Positions 23,756 through 32,827 of a DNA stretch of 64,000 nucleotides are shown one piece after another. This DNA is from Flavobacterium ginsenosidimutans (GTDB lineage: Bacteria; Bacteroidota; Bacteroidia; Flavobacteriales; Flavobacteriaceae): assembly GCF_003254625.1 (NCBI RefSeq), contig NZ_QJRJ01000082.1, forward strand, positions 124,001 to 188,000. The letters are read 5' to 3'. The notes under the pieces are model-generated. The model saw nothing but the letters and a program-made list of their open reading frames with translations. It made no database searches and was not told the DNA's origin. The translations under genes were made by a program, and so were the position numbers. Within the stretch, counting starts at the first letter, position 1. Every line of letters begins with the position of its first letter.

Positions 23756-26700
23756 TTAAAATTTTGCATTAACACCAAGTGAAATTGTTCTTGCCTGAGG
23801 ATAGGTAAAACTAAACTCACGAATTCCGTTCATTCCTTTCGGACTTTTCTCTTTGTACCAATACAGTACATTTGTTGCATCTGCAAAAACAGAAAGTGTA
23901 TCCAAGAAAATATTTTTGATAGGAACATTATAGCTAAGATTGATGTTGCTTATTCTCAAATAAGTAGCATCATAAACGTATTTGCTTAAATTTGAAGTAA
24001 CTGGCGATCCAGCAACTGCCGATTGAGAAACAATATCTCCAGGATTTCTCCAATGGTCATCTGCATTTACAGAAAGATTTCGGTTAGACGTATTTGAATA
24101 TTTGTCGATCAGAACGTCTGAAGCAAAGAAATCACCACCTACTTGAAAATCTCCTCTAACTGATAAAACCAAATTATTATAGAAAGTAAAATTGTTGTAA
24201 AAACCTCCATATGCTTTTGCTTGTGTGTCTCCAATTGGTTCCCAGTCTGCAGCACTAAATAAAGTTCTGTAGGTAACAAGATCGTAAATCTGACCGTTTT
24301 TAGTAACCAAATCTCTTCCTGTTGCAGGATCAACTCCAACCCATTTTATTCCCCATATTGTAGTGGTGCTGTAACCGATTTTTTGAGCCAATGCAAGTTC
24401 TGCTAAAGAATAATCGCTTCCTAAACCTTTTAAATCAGTTACTTTACTGTCTACTGTAGAAATATTAAATGCCGTTGTCCATTTAAAAGCATTGCTTTTT
24501 ATCCATTTAATTCTTGTAGAAAGCTCAAAACCTTTGTTGTACATACTTGCGGCGTTCAGCTGCATTGAAGAATAACCTGTTTCAGTAGGAATATCTCGTG
24601 TCGTGATTAAATCACTTTTGTTATCATAGTAATATTCTAAGCTCAATTCAACACGATCAAAAATATTGAAGTCAATTCCTGCGTTAAATTTTGTGTTTTT
24701 TTCCCAGCTTAGATCTCCGTTTGGAGCTGTTCCTGTAGTTGCGCCAGATCCTCCGTTATAATTGTTTTGAGCTATATTGTATAAGCCTTTTGATCTGTAA
24801 GAACCAATTCTAGAATTTCCTGTTGTACCATAACTTGTTTTCAGTTTTAAGAAATTGACCCAAGAATTACGATTAAAAAAGGATTCATTACTAATGATCC
24901 AGCTTGCTCCAGCGCCGCCATTATTAGCAACATCAGAATCGTCGCCAAAAACAGAACTTTGGTCACGACGGAAATTGGCCAAAAAGTAATAACGCTTTTT
25001 ATAATTGTAATTTACCTGAGAAAACAATGAAACTCTTGAATTATAACTAATCTCACTTCCAATGGTCTGATTGCTATTAGTTTCGTCTGCTTCAGTTGCT
25101 GGATTGTCATCTCTTATGGCATTAGAAACAGGATTAATAACATACGGATTAACAAATCCGACACCAGATTGATAACGGAAATCCGTTTTATCTTGAGAAA
25201 GTTCGAAACCAACAACACCATCAACTGCATGATTTTCTGTAAGCTGTTTATCAAATAAAGCTTGTCCTTGCCAGTTCCATTTTTTAGCATTTCTTTCATT
25301 GATAAGTCGGCGTCCCCATCTTGGATATGTTATATTATCTAAAGTGAAAGTCCCAGCAAATTGTCCGCTTTCGTTCTGAGCTGAGAAATAGCGATCTTGG
25401 TCTTTATCCGTATAATCCATACCAAAAAGCGTAGAAAATTTGATAGCATTACTTAGTTTATAAGAAAGGCTTAAACTTCCTAAAAGGCCATAAGTCTGTG
25501 CTTCGTTTTTATTTTGCTCGATTGCGGCTAGCGGATTTCCTCGCGTCATACCGCTCACGCCAAGCGTAGAGTAAGAGCCGTCTTCGTTATAAGGAGAAAG
25601 AGTAGGCAAGTAAGCAAAAGAATAAAAGATATTTGGCGCATCTTTCTGAATAAAACTTGGATTAAGCATTAAGTTAATATCCAGTTTATTAGAACTATAG
25701 CCCAAATTAATTCCAGCATTTAATTGTTTGGTTGAATTGCCTAATTGTGGTTCATCAATTTTTAAATAACTGATATTTGTTCGATAAGTGAATTTTGTAG
25801 TAGAACCAGAAACATTAAAATTATATTTATTGTAAACTCCAGTTCTATTTAATAGTTTAAACCAGTCAGTGTTAACTCCGTTGTATTCAAGAAGCGCAGA
25901 TCCTGGAGAAGTATTTTTTAAATATTCATTTCGAAGTTCAGTATATTGTTCTCCGTTCAAATATTTAATCTGATTAATAGCAGACGAAACCCCAAGCTGA
26001 TTAGAGAAACCAAATTGAGTTTTTCCCTTTTTTCCTTTTTTGGTAGTAATCAAAATTACACCATTTGCTCCGTCAGCACCATAAATACCAACAGCTGCAG
26101 CGTCTTTAAGAACAGAAATCGTTTCAATATTTTCGGGCGCAATTTTCATTAACGGATTTCCGAAACTTTCTGTAAAATCGCCATTTCCACTAAAATATGA
26201 ACTATCAATTCCATATTCTTCACCCATAATAACTCCGTCGATAATAATAAGAGGTTGTGTCGAAGTTCCAGTTTTTGCTCCCGTCAAAGATGGTAAAGTT
26301 CCCTGACCGCGAATATTGATTTTTACAGGACCTCCAACTCCAGAAGTATTTTCTACCATAACTCCGGCGATCTGACCTGTAATCATTTTATCAATAGATT
26401 CAGAAGCTTGTTCTACAGCAATATCTTTAGCATTTAAAGTCGAAATACTACCAACAATTTCTTCTTTTAATTTTGTAGTTCCGTAAGATGAAGTTATAAT
26501 AACCGGATTTAATTCGTCTGCAGCTTCTTGAAGATAAAAAACAAAATCTTTTTTCTGATCTGCTTTTTGAGATTGTGATTCCATTCCTAAAAAGCCAGCT
26601 TCAAGCACAAGATTCGGAATATTATTTCCTTTTAACTGATAAACAAATTTTCCGTTAAAATCAGTTATAGCGCCCATTCCAGTTCCTTTTATACGAATTG

Positions 26701-27115
26701 TAGCTCCTGGAAGTGGCTGTTTGTCTTTTGCATTATAAACAGTTCCGCTAATAAATCTTTCCGTCTCCTGTGCAGTTCCAGTCGAAGAATCAGTAGGAGC
26801 AGAGCTTGTCAATAAAACCTGTTTTTTCTGAATGTAAAAGGATATCTTTTTGTCTTTTAATAACTGCGTTAAAGCGGTTTCTAAAGAGACATTATCTACA
26901 TTTAAATCGGCTAATTGTTCGGCATCTATTTTTCTTGCGTTATAAATAATCCTAAAATCGCTTTGTTCTTCAATCGTTTTGATAATTAAGCTTATAGGTT
27001 TATTCTTAGTATGTATTGTAATCAATTTATTCTGTGAAAATCCTTTAAAACCAGATATGAGTATGGCTAAGAAAAACAGAATTTTTCTTAAAACGGGTTG
27101 TATCGTAAATGTCAT
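23756..27115 (-). CDS. SusC/RagA TonB-dependent transporter with N-terminal STN signalling domain
   Basis: This 1119-aa outer-membrane transporter has, in order, a signal peptide, an STN (secretin/TonB short) domain (about 30-105: LITIHTKNKPISLIIKTIEEQ), a CarboxypepD_reg-like domain (about 120-200), the plug with the SusC motif KDAAAVGIYGADGANGVILI, and a 22-strand barrel ending SLGVNAKF. The STN domain contacts the periplasmic FecR to signal substrate presence, so uptake and sigma-factor activation are linked. FecR is 10 bp upstream and SusD 4 bp downstream, all one strand. Energy comes from TonB-ExbBD elsewhere in the genome. Confidence 0.94.
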   Translation of the reverse strand: MTFTIQPVLRKILFFLAILISGFKGFSQNKLITIHTKNKPISLIIKTIEEQSDFRIIYNARKIDAEQLADLNVDNVSLETALTQLLKDKKISFYIQKKQVLLTSSAPTDSSTGTAQETERFISGTVYNAKDKQPLPGATIRIKGTGMGAITDFNGKFVYQLKGNNIPNLVLEAGFLGMESQSQKADQKKDFVFYLQEAADELNPVIITSSYGTTKLKEEIVGSISTLNAKDIAVEQASESIDKMITGQIAGVMVENTSGVGGPVKINIRGQGTLPSLTGAKTGTSTQPLIIIDGVIMGEEYGIDSSYFSGNGDFTESFGNPLMKIAPENIETISVLKDAAAVGIYGADGANGVILITTKKGKKGKTQFGFSNQLGVSSAINQIKYLNGEQYTELRNEYLKNTSPGSALLEYNGVNTDWFKLLNRTGVYNKYNFNVSGSTTKFTYRTNISYLKIDEPQLGNSTKQLNAGINLGYSSNKLDINLMLNPSFIQKDAPNIFYSFAYLPTLSPYNEDGSYSTLGVSGMTRGNPLAAIEQNKNEAQTYGLLGSLSLSYKLSNAIKFSTLFGMDYTDKDQDRYFSAQNESGQFAGTFTLDNITYPRWGRRLINERNAKKWNWQGQALFDKQLTENHAVDGVVGFELSQDKTDFRYQSGVGFVNPYVINPVSNAIRDDNPATEADETNSNQTIGSEISYNSRVSLFSQVNYNYKKRYYFLANFRRDQSSVFGDDSDVANNGGAGASWIISNESFFNRNSWVNFLKLKTSYGTTGNSRIGSYRSKGLYNIAQNNYNGGSGATTGTAPNGDLSWEKNTKFNAGIDFNIFDRVELSLEYYYDNKSDLITTRDIPTETGYSSMQLNAASMYNKGFELSTRIKWIKSNAFKWTTAFNISTVDSKVTDLKGLGSDYSLAELALAQKIGYSTTTIWGIKWVGVDPATGRDLVTKNGQIYDLVTYRTLFSAADWEPIGDTQAKAYGGFYNNFTFYNNLVLSVRGDFQVGGDFFASDVLIDKYSNTSNRNLSVNADDHWRNPGDIVSQSAVAGSPVTSNLSKYVYDATYLRISNINLSYNVPIKNIFLDTLSVFADATNVLYWYKEKSPKGMNGIREFSFTYPQARTISLGVNAKF

Positions 27116-27125
27116 GTTTGTTTAT

Positions 27126-28229
27126 TTATCGAGGATTGGTAATGGTAATGGTTTTTTGTTTAATAGAATAATTAAAAGGCGTGTCGCGTTTTAGCAGATC
27201 TAAGATGTTTTCGACACTAGAATCGCTGATTTTAATTGTTCCTGTAAAATTCTGTTTGGCCAAATCAGAATTTTCATTGACAATTTCAACGTCATACGTA
27301 CGCTGAATAATCTTAGCGATAATAGAAAATGGAGTATCTTTAAAAGCAAGTTCGCCTTTTGTCCAGGCAATATAAAAGGCAGGATCAACTTCTTTTAAGA
27401 TAATTTTTTTAGAATTATTCTGCCAAGTCGCCATTTGGTTTGGCTCTAACAGAATAACATTAGATGGATTAACAGCTTCAGACATTTGAATGCTACCTTC
27501 AATTAATGTGCTATTAACAGTAGGGTTTTCAGGATAAGCGCTCACATTAAACTTAGTCCCAAGAACTTCAATATCAGTCTGATTCGCGTGTACAATAAAC
27601 GGATGTGTTTTGTCTTTGGCAACTTCAAAAAATGCCTCACCAGTTAAATATACATTTCGATTTCCGTTTACACTAAATTGCTCTGGATAACGCAAAATAG
27701 TTCCCGAATTTAAACTCACAACAGTACCATCTGAAAGTCTAAGTTTGAAACGTTTTCCGTACGGAACATTAAGCGTATTATAAATAACTTCGTGATTTTG
27801 AACTTTGCCAAAGTAGATAATTTCATTCGGGAATTTTTTGGCAACCAAATCGCCTTTGTCATTTAATAATGTAGTCTGATTTTTTCCTGAAAGATATTCT
27901 AAACGGCCGTCGCCCAATTCCAGAACAATCTCTTTTGGAGTTTCAGATGTATTATTAAATAAGTAAACAGAAGTTCCTAAACCCAAAGACACTAAAAACA
28001 CCGCCGCATATTGTAAATATTGTCTAACGCTGTTTTTTGGCTTCATTTGAATTACAGGTACAGTTTCAATTGATAAATCAGTAGAAAGTGTGGTTAATAC
28101 CCAAATTTTCTTAGCGTTTATGAATTGTTTTTTATTTTCTTCCGATGCTTCGATCCAATCAAAAAGTGCCTGAACTTCTTGTTCTGAAGCTTCGTTAGAA
28201 AGGTATTTATTTATTATTTCCGATGTCAT
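27126..28229 (-). CDS. FecR-family anti-sigma factor
   Basis: This 367-aa protein has a cytoplasmic N-terminal sigma-binding region (about 1-70, with SNEASEQEVQALFDWIEASEENKKQF), one membrane helix (about 73-93, LQYAAVFLVSLGLGTSVYLF), a periplasmic FecR domain (VPYGKRFKLRLSDGTVVSLNSGTILRYPEQF...) and a C-terminal DUF4974-type STN-like domain (FSIIAKIIQRTYDVEI). It holds the cognate sigma factor until the transporter's STN domain signals. It lies 67 bp downstream of the sigma gene and 10 bp upstream of susC. Confidence 0.93.
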   Translation of the reverse strand: MTSEIINKYLSNEASEQEVQALFDWIEASEENKKQFINAKKIWVLTTLSTDLSIETVPVIQMKPKNSVRQYLQYAAVFLVSLGLGTSVYLFNNTSETPKEIVLELGDGRLEYLSGKNQTTLLNDKGDLVAKKFPNEIIYFGKVQNHEVIYNTLNVPYGKRFKLRLSDGTVVSLNSGTILRYPEQFSVNGNRNVYLTGEAFFEVAKDKTHPFIVHANQTDIEVLGTKFNVSAYPENPTVNSTLIEGSIQMSEAVNPSNVILLEPNQMATWQNNSKKIILKEVDPAFYIAWTKGELAFKDTPFSIIAKIIQRTYDVEIVNENSDLAKQNFTGTIKISDSSVENILDLLKRDTPFNYSIKQKTITITNPR

Positions 28230-28296
28230 ATCTGCGTTTTAAAACTTCTCGCTATAGTTAGTACACCTCAGAATTAAAATACCCTATCTTTTATTC

Positions 28297-28896
28297 TTAA
28301 TTATTATAAATAAGGATAAAAATTAAGAACAAATAATCAGATAATTTCGTTTTTAAAATCTTCAAAGCCTTTGTCATATGGGCTTCAACGGCTTTTAAAG
28401 AAATTCCTAATTCTTCGGCGATTTCTGCATTTTTTTTATTCTCAAAGCGTTTTTTAATAAAAATTTCTCTGGTTTTTGGCGGCAGATCGCTGATCGATTC
28501 CTGAATAATTCGTTCTAATTCGGTTAATTCTAAAGTGTCGAACTGAATCGAGTTTAAAACTTCGATATCCAATTCTCTTTCCTTATGGTTTAAGAGGTCA
28601 TTTTTGAATTTATCCTTCACTTTATTGTGTCGAATTAAATTCAAGCATTTTGATTTGGCATAAGTAAACAAGAAAGCTTGAATTCCGTTAAGAGATTCTA
28701 CATTTTCTCTGTTTTGCCATAGGTGTAGTAAGGCTTCCTGAGCAAGATTTTCAGCTTCATCTTGGTCATAAATAAACTGAACGCTGAAAGATTGGATTCT
28801 TCTAAAATACTTATCATAAAAAAACTTAAAGGCAGTTTCGTCGCCATCCTTAAAAGAATGGAAAAGATCTAATTCGAAACTGGCATTATTGTTCAT
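28297..28896 (-). CDS. FecI-type ECF RNA polymerase sigma factor
   Basis: This 199-aa sigma-70 family factor has region 2 (about 20-90: KFFYDKYFRRIQSFSVQFIYDQDEAENLAQEALLHLWQ) and region 4 (about 130-185: DLPPKTREIFIKKRFENKKNAEIAEELGISLKAVEAHMTKAL). It has the FecI-like layout of Bacteroidota and a hydrophobic tail. It is the first gene of the minus-strand unit sigma - anti-sigma - SusC - SusD - lipoprotein - peroxidase and probably drives it. TAATATTG upstream at 28922-28929 is a one-mismatch -7 candidate for the housekeeping sigma. Confidence 0.93.
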   Translation of the reverse strand: MNNNASFELDLFHSFKDGDETAFKFFYDKYFRRIQSFSVQFIYDQDEAENLAQEALLHLWQNRENVESLNGIQAFLFTYAKSKCLNLIRHNKVKDKFKNDLLNHKERELDIEVLNSIQFDTLELTELERIIQESISDLPPKTREIFIKKRFENKKNAEIAEELGISLKAVEAHMTKALKILKTKLSDYLFLIFILIYNN

Positions 28897-29083
28897 TTAA
28901 TAAGTTTATGTTTTGGAAAAGCAATATTAAGTAAATTTTAAAAACTACTCCGTTTTGCTCAGAAAGCGGCAAATATAAAAGTTTATTTATATTAATTCTA
29001 AATAAAATAGAATTATTGAATGTTTTCAAAAAAAATTATTCAGAATAGGTTTAGAAAGATGTTCTTTTAAAGAAATTTTCAAT

Positions 29084-29115
29084 AAAAAAACTCCCAATAA
29101 TTAAATTGGGAGTTT
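29084..29115 (-). terminator. Rho-independent terminator of the 206-aa hypothetical gene
   Basis: On the minus strand AAACTCCCAA / TTGGGAGTTT forms a perfect stem followed by a run of seven T. It begins 6 bp after the stop at 29121. Confidence 0.8.
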
Positions 29116-29120
29116 AGATT

Positions 29121-29741
29121 TTAATTTAGAATTAGACACACTCTCTGAGACAATTGCCTTGCTAATTGAGGTACATCGTTGTCTAAAATCGTATACGGAA
29201 TGAGTTTTCGCTTCTCAATAATTTTCTCTTTGGAGTAAATAAGATTAAAATAATCTTTTGGAGTATTGATATTTATCTCAGCTTTTGGAATTTCTTCGTA
29301 ATAGAATTGCGATTCTTTTAATGAAGGGTATTTGTTTAAAAGATAATCGTTTACAGTATAAGCTTCTCCTTCTTTAGTTAAATCTTCGCGAAGAATTCCT
29401 GTTATCTTAGTTTTTTTAATATTGCGTTTTAAACTTCTATACGTTTCTCTTGTCATCGAAAAATCTGAAGATTTTGGATTTCCTTTTTTCGATAATTGTC
29501 GAATTACAGAAAGACGCACATAATCTCCATTTATTTCAGTTACTTTAAAAACGAAGTATTTTTTTTCTGTGCTCTGGCTGCCATTTACTCCTCTTTGTTT
29601 GCTAAAAATATAACTTCCAAGCTGTAGTTTGTGTTCAGGCGTTTCCATTGTTTTCTTCCAGAGATAGGGTTTATAAACCGTTTCTCTAAAGACATAAATT
29701 ACCAAGACTGCTAATATGCTTATTAAAAGTAGTTTTTTCAT
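29121..29741 (-). CDS. Hypothetical membrane-anchored or exported protein
   Basis: This 206-aa protein has one N-terminal hydrophobic segment (LLLISILAVLVIYVF), so it is either anchored in the inner membrane facing the periplasm or secreted. The body is basic and strand-rich (KYFVFKVTEINGDYVRLSVIRQL, YTVNDYLLNKYPSLKESQFYYEEIP) without a family I can name. The ATG at 29741 is preferred over a TTG six codons upstream because it puts the basic MKK directly before the hydrophobic segment. The gene stands alone with its own terminator. Confidence 0.65.
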   Translation of the reverse strand: MKKLLLISILAVLVIYVFRETVYKPYLWKKTMETPEHKLQLGSYIFSKQRGVNGSQSTEKKYFVFKVTEINGDYVRLSVIRQLSKKGNPKSSDFSMTRETYRSLKRNIKKTKITGILREDLTKEGEAYTVNDYLLNKYPSLKESQFYYEEIPKAEININTPKDYFNLIYSKEKIIEKRKLIPYTILDNDVPQLARQLSQRVCLILN

Positions 29742-29869
29742 TAATTTTAATTTGTGCAAATATTATTTTGTTGAGATTTCTTCAAAGATTTCGCCAAAAA
29801 TAGTAAAATGAGAGTTTATTTTGCATTAAAGTTTGTTAAGTTTTTTTTCATGAATTTCATAAAAGAACA

Positions 29870-29914
29870 AAGTCCGTAAAGCCTTATGTTATTACAAAAA
29901 GACTTCACGGACTT
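29870..29914 (-). terminator. Probable terminator after the DUF1810 gene
   Basis: The stem AAGTCCGTAAAG / CTTCACGGACTT (one G-U pair, 21-nt loop) lies 47 bp beyond the DUF1810 stop. On the minus strand it is followed by TGTTCTTTT, a moderate U-tract. Confidence 0.5.
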
Positions 29915-29960
29915 AATATAATTTTATTACAGAACTATATAAGTATATAGTTTTAAAACT

Positions 29961-30392
29961 CTAAAGATTGCTGTAAAGGAGCTGAATAGTATGAAAATCA
30001 GATGAGCCATCGAAATATTTATGAAGGACTTCCTGAAAAATAGGTTCGCTGTTTTGAACACTAGCAAACAACGTCATACACGATTTTAGTTTTTCTATAT
30101 CGGGACTTCCAAAAATATCGCTTACAGTTTCTTCTTTTTTTATTAATTCAGAAGTAATTTCTAAAAGATGTTTCCCTAAGATTGGATGCTCTAAAAAAGC
30201 AATTGCTTCATCGGCATTTTTGATTTCATAAAATTTAGAAGTATCACTAGAACCCATTCCTTTTATTTGAGGAAATATAAACCACATCCAAGGAGATTCT
30301 TTTTTACCATTTTTAATTTCGTCCAGAGCTGTTAAATACAATTTATTCTGAGCATCTAAAAAACGAAGCAGTTCATTGTTGTTGTAGGCCAT
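29961..30392 (-). CDS. DUF1810 family protein
   Basis: This 143-aa cytoplasmic protein carries the DUF1810 hallmark PWMWFIFPQIKGMGSS near residue 35-50. The family-typical C-terminal pattern ILGKHLLEI...DIFGSPDIEKLKSCMTLFA...VLHKYFDG follows. The length agrees with the family. The biochemical function is not established; members are scattered in bacteria as single genes. It is divergent from the DapB-like gene across a 364-bp gap. Confidence 0.88.
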   Translation of the reverse strand: MAYNNNELLRFLDAQNKLYLTALDEIKNGKKESPWMWFIFPQIKGMGSSDTSKFYEIKNADEAIAFLEHPILGKHLLEITSELIKKEETVSDIFGSPDIEKLKSCMTLFASVQNSEPIFQEVLHKYFDGSSDFHTIQLLYSNL

Positions 30393-30682
30393 TACTTACT
30401 GATATTTATTTGGGGTATCAGGTGATAAATCTAGTCAAAATATGTTTACTTGTATATTATGAAATCCTTTTTTTAAAGACATTTTTTAACATTATAAATG
30501 GAATAGTTTATAAAATCAATCTGCTTTAAAATTTTGACAAAAGAAAATTGTATTAACAGAAAAAATCGTATTAAGAAGTTTGTTTGTTGTTATAAAATTC
30601 ACTTTTACTTAGTAATTCTGTTATGATTTTTCTATTTTTATGAACAAGCAGTTCTAAAACTGTTTTAAAAATTTAAATTAGG

Positions 30683-30711
30683 ATTGATATTGAACGCTTT
30701 ACAATATCAAT
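30683..30711 (+). promoter_or_regulatory. Hairpin in the leader of the DapB-like gene
   Basis: A perfect 10-bp stem, ATTGATATTG / CAATATCAAT, lies about 46 bp before the start codon. A second small palindrome (GGACAAAGCTTCGTCC) follows at about 30723-30738. The remainder of the 364-bp gap is AT-rich with no gene visible. Confidence 0.45.
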
Positions 30712-30756
30712 ATTTTTCAATCGGACAAAGCTTCGTCCACAAAAAAACAAATGCTT

Positions 30757-31506
30757 ATGAAAATAGGATTAATCGGATTCGGAAAAACTGGAAAATCAGT
30801 AGCTTCAATACTATTAGAAAATAAAAAATTCAGCCTTGAGTGGGTTTTAAGACAAAGTAATGTTTTGGAACACAGATCAGTTCCCGAGTTTTTTGGAATC
30901 CAGTCAGATGAACCCGGCTTAATCTATTCAAGTTCTCATACTTCTGTAGAAGAATTGTTAGAAAAACATCCAGTAGATGCTATTATCGATTTTTCTTCTA
31001 GCGAAGGAATTTACACGTATGGAGAAACAGCTGCGAAATACAAAGTGAAAATCATTTCAGCAATTTCACATTACAAGGAAAAAGAACTAAAATTATTGAA
31101 GAAACTGGCAGATAAAACAACTGTTTTTTGGTCGCCAAATATTACTTTGGGAGTGAATTATTTATTGTTTGCCGCTAAATTTTTAAAGAAAATTGCACCG
31201 TGGGTTGATATTGAAGTAAATGAAGAACACTTTAAAGCAAAAGAAGGAACTTCTGGAACAGCGGTAAAAATTGCAGAAGCTCTTGATGTTGATAAAGAAA
31301 ATATTAATGTAGTTAGGGCAGGAGGAATAGTTGGAAAACACGAAGTAATTTTTGGTTTTCCTTTTCAAACTGTACGTTTAATCCATGAATCGATTTCTAG
31401 GGAAGCATTTGGAAACGGAGTTATTTTTGTTGCCGAAAATTTGAAAGAGAAAGAAAAGGGGCTTTATAATTTTGAAGATATCTTGACGCCGTATTTTACG
31501 GTTTAA
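30757..31506 (+). CDS. Dihydrodipicolinate reductase (DapB)-like oxidoreductase, divergent active site
   Basis: This 249-aa protein has an N-terminal Rossmann fold (GLIGFGKTGKSVA) and the DapB-type C-terminal domain. In place of the canonical HHRHKxDAPSGT catalytic loop it has EEHFKAKEGTSGTAV, so one of the two histidines and the usual lysine position differ, while the SGT that binds substrate is kept. The later GGIVGKHEVIFGFPFQTVRLIHES matches the family. DapB reduces dihydrodipicolinate in lysine and peptidoglycan synthesis. This copy may be a paralogue with a shifted substrate. An ATG six bases upstream (30751) is an equally possible start. Confidence 0.8.
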   Translation: MKIGLIGFGKTGKSVASILLENKKFSLEWVLRQSNVLEHRSVPEFFGIQSDEPGLIYSSSHTSVEELLEKHPVDAIIDFSSSEGIYTYGETAAKYKVKIISAISHYKEKELKLLKKLADKTTVFWSPNITLGVNYLLFAAKFLKKIAPWVDIEVNEEHFKAKEGTSGTAVKIAEALDVDKENINVVRAGGIVGKHEVIFGFPFQTVRLIHESISREAFGNGVIFVAENLKEKEKGLYNFEDILTPYFTV

Positions 31507-31765
31507 GTTTTTTTTGCCACAAAGACTCGAAGGCACAAAATATTTTTTAATCTCGCAAAGTCGTAGAGTCGCTAAGTTTTTTTATTGAAAAAAGGTTTCT
31601 GCCGTTTGTCTTCCTGAGCGATCCCGAAACTTCGGGAGAAAGATAAGCGTACTGTATTTGAAGTATTTTTTTAATCTCGCAGAGTCGCAGAGTCGCGAAG
31701 TCTTAAAACTTAAAAACTTAAAAAAAAGAAAAACTTTGCGACTCTGCGTCTTTGCGAGAAATTAT
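31507..31765. repeat. Octamer-word inverted repeat (CGCAGAGT / TTTGCGAC) with embedded hairpin
   Basis: Words GCCACAAAGACTCGAAGGC and TCTCGCAAAGTCGTAGAG lead, followed by a tandem arm at 31675-31700 (CGCAGAGT CGCAGAGT CGCGAAG). The inverse arm lies at 31734-31759 (CTTTGCGACTCTGCGTC...), 26 bp with three mismatches. The hairpin TCCCGAAACTTCGGGA at 31622-31637 lies inside. It fills the whole gap between the convergent DapB-like and frdB genes. Confidence 0.8.
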
Positions 31766-31787
31766 CAACGTATCGCAAACTTTCAGA

Positions 31788-32534
31788 TTACTTTCTAAAA
31801 GTCAATGCCTTCATATATTCTAAATTCATCTTAGCAATCGAAAGCACAGAAATTCCCTGCGGACATTCGATTTCACAAGCTCTAGTATCAGAGCAATTTC
31901 CAAAACCCTCTTCATCCATTTGTTTTACCATCGAAATCGCTCTTTTAGAAGCTTCAATTTTTCCTTGAGGAAGCAAAGCCAAATGCGTTATTTTGGCACC
32001 AACAAACAAAGCTGCGCTGGCATTTTTGCAGGAAGCAACACAAGCTCCGCATCCAATGCAGGCAGCCGCATCAAAAGCAGCTTCAGCGGTTTCGTACGAA
32101 ATGGGAATGCTATTTGCTTCAGGCGCTTGACCTGTTGAAGCTCCAATAAAACCTCCTGCGGCTATTATCGAATCAAATGCTTTTCGATCAATTTTTAAAT
32201 CTCTTAAAACGGGAAAAGCCTTTGCACGAAATGGTTCTATATATATGGTGTCGCCATCTTTAAAACTTCTCATATGAAGTTGACAAGTTGTAGTATTTTT
32301 TAAAGGCCCATGAGCTCGTCCGTTGATCATTACACCGCATTGACCGCAGATTCCCTCTCGACAGTCATGATCAAATTCGATAACACGTTCTCCTTTCTGA
32401 ATAAGCGATTCATTCAAAAGATCCAACATTTCCAGAAACGACATATGCTCTGATACTTCATCAATTTCATAATCTGTCATTTCTCCTTTTGTAGAAGAAT
32501 TAAATTGCCTCCATATTTTAAGATAAAGTTTCAT
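31788..32534 (-). CDS. Fumarate reductase/succinate dehydrogenase iron-sulfur subunit
   Basis: This 248-aa protein carries electrons between the flavin subunit and the quinone side. The N-terminal ferredoxin domain has the [2Fe-2S] set CREGICGQCG plus a later Cys (TTTCQL). The C-terminal domain has CIGCGACVASCKN and CSDTRACEIECPQG, which together ligate the [4Fe-4S] and [3Fe-4S] clusters. All expected cysteines are present. It lies downstream of the A subunit on the same strand, but the two are separated by 293 bp of tandem repeats. No cytochrome b anchor gene is adjacent. Confidence 0.93.
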   Translation of the reverse strand: MKLYLKIWRQFNSSTKGEMTDYEIDEVSEHMSFLEMLDLLNESLIQKGERVIEFDHDCREGICGQCGVMINGRAHGPLKNTTTCQLHMRSFKDGDTIYIEPFRAKAFPVLRDLKIDRKAFDSIIAAGGFIGASTGQAPEANSIPISYETAEAAFDAAACIGCGACVASCKNASAALFVGAKITHLALLPQGKIEASKRAISMVKQMDEEGFGNCSDTRACEIECPQGISVLSIAKMNLEYMKALTFRK

Positions 32535-32539
32535 GATAA

Positions 32540-32827
32540 TTGTTAATTGTTGATGGTTAATTGTTGATTGTTGATTGTTGATTGTTAATTGTTAATTGTT
32601 GATGGTTGATGGTTGATGGTTAATGGTTAATGGTTAATGGTTGATTGTTGATTGTTGATTGTGAATGCTGATTGTGAAATATTTAATGCTAATTATTAAT
32701 TATTTGCTTTACTATATTGAGTTTATGTTTAATAGTTTTACTATAAATAGTAAGTCGAAAATTAAGTTCAATTTCACTTCTTCACTCATAATTAATAATT
32801 AACAATCAACCATTAACAATTCACCAT
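32540..32827. repeat. TTGATGG/TTGATTG heptamer tract with inverse arm
   Basis: From 32540 to about 32672 the sequence is a run of 7-nt units (TTGATGG, TTAATGG, TTGATTG, TTAATTG). At about 32790-32827 the inverse appears (AACAATCAACCATTAACAAT). The element fills the gap between the flavoprotein and iron-sulfur genes. It is not CRISPR: there are no spacers of constant length. Confidence 0.85.

Noticed and set aside
32540..32827. Possible CRISPR array
   Set aside because: Units are 7 nt without unique spacers of constant length; no cas genes are nearby.
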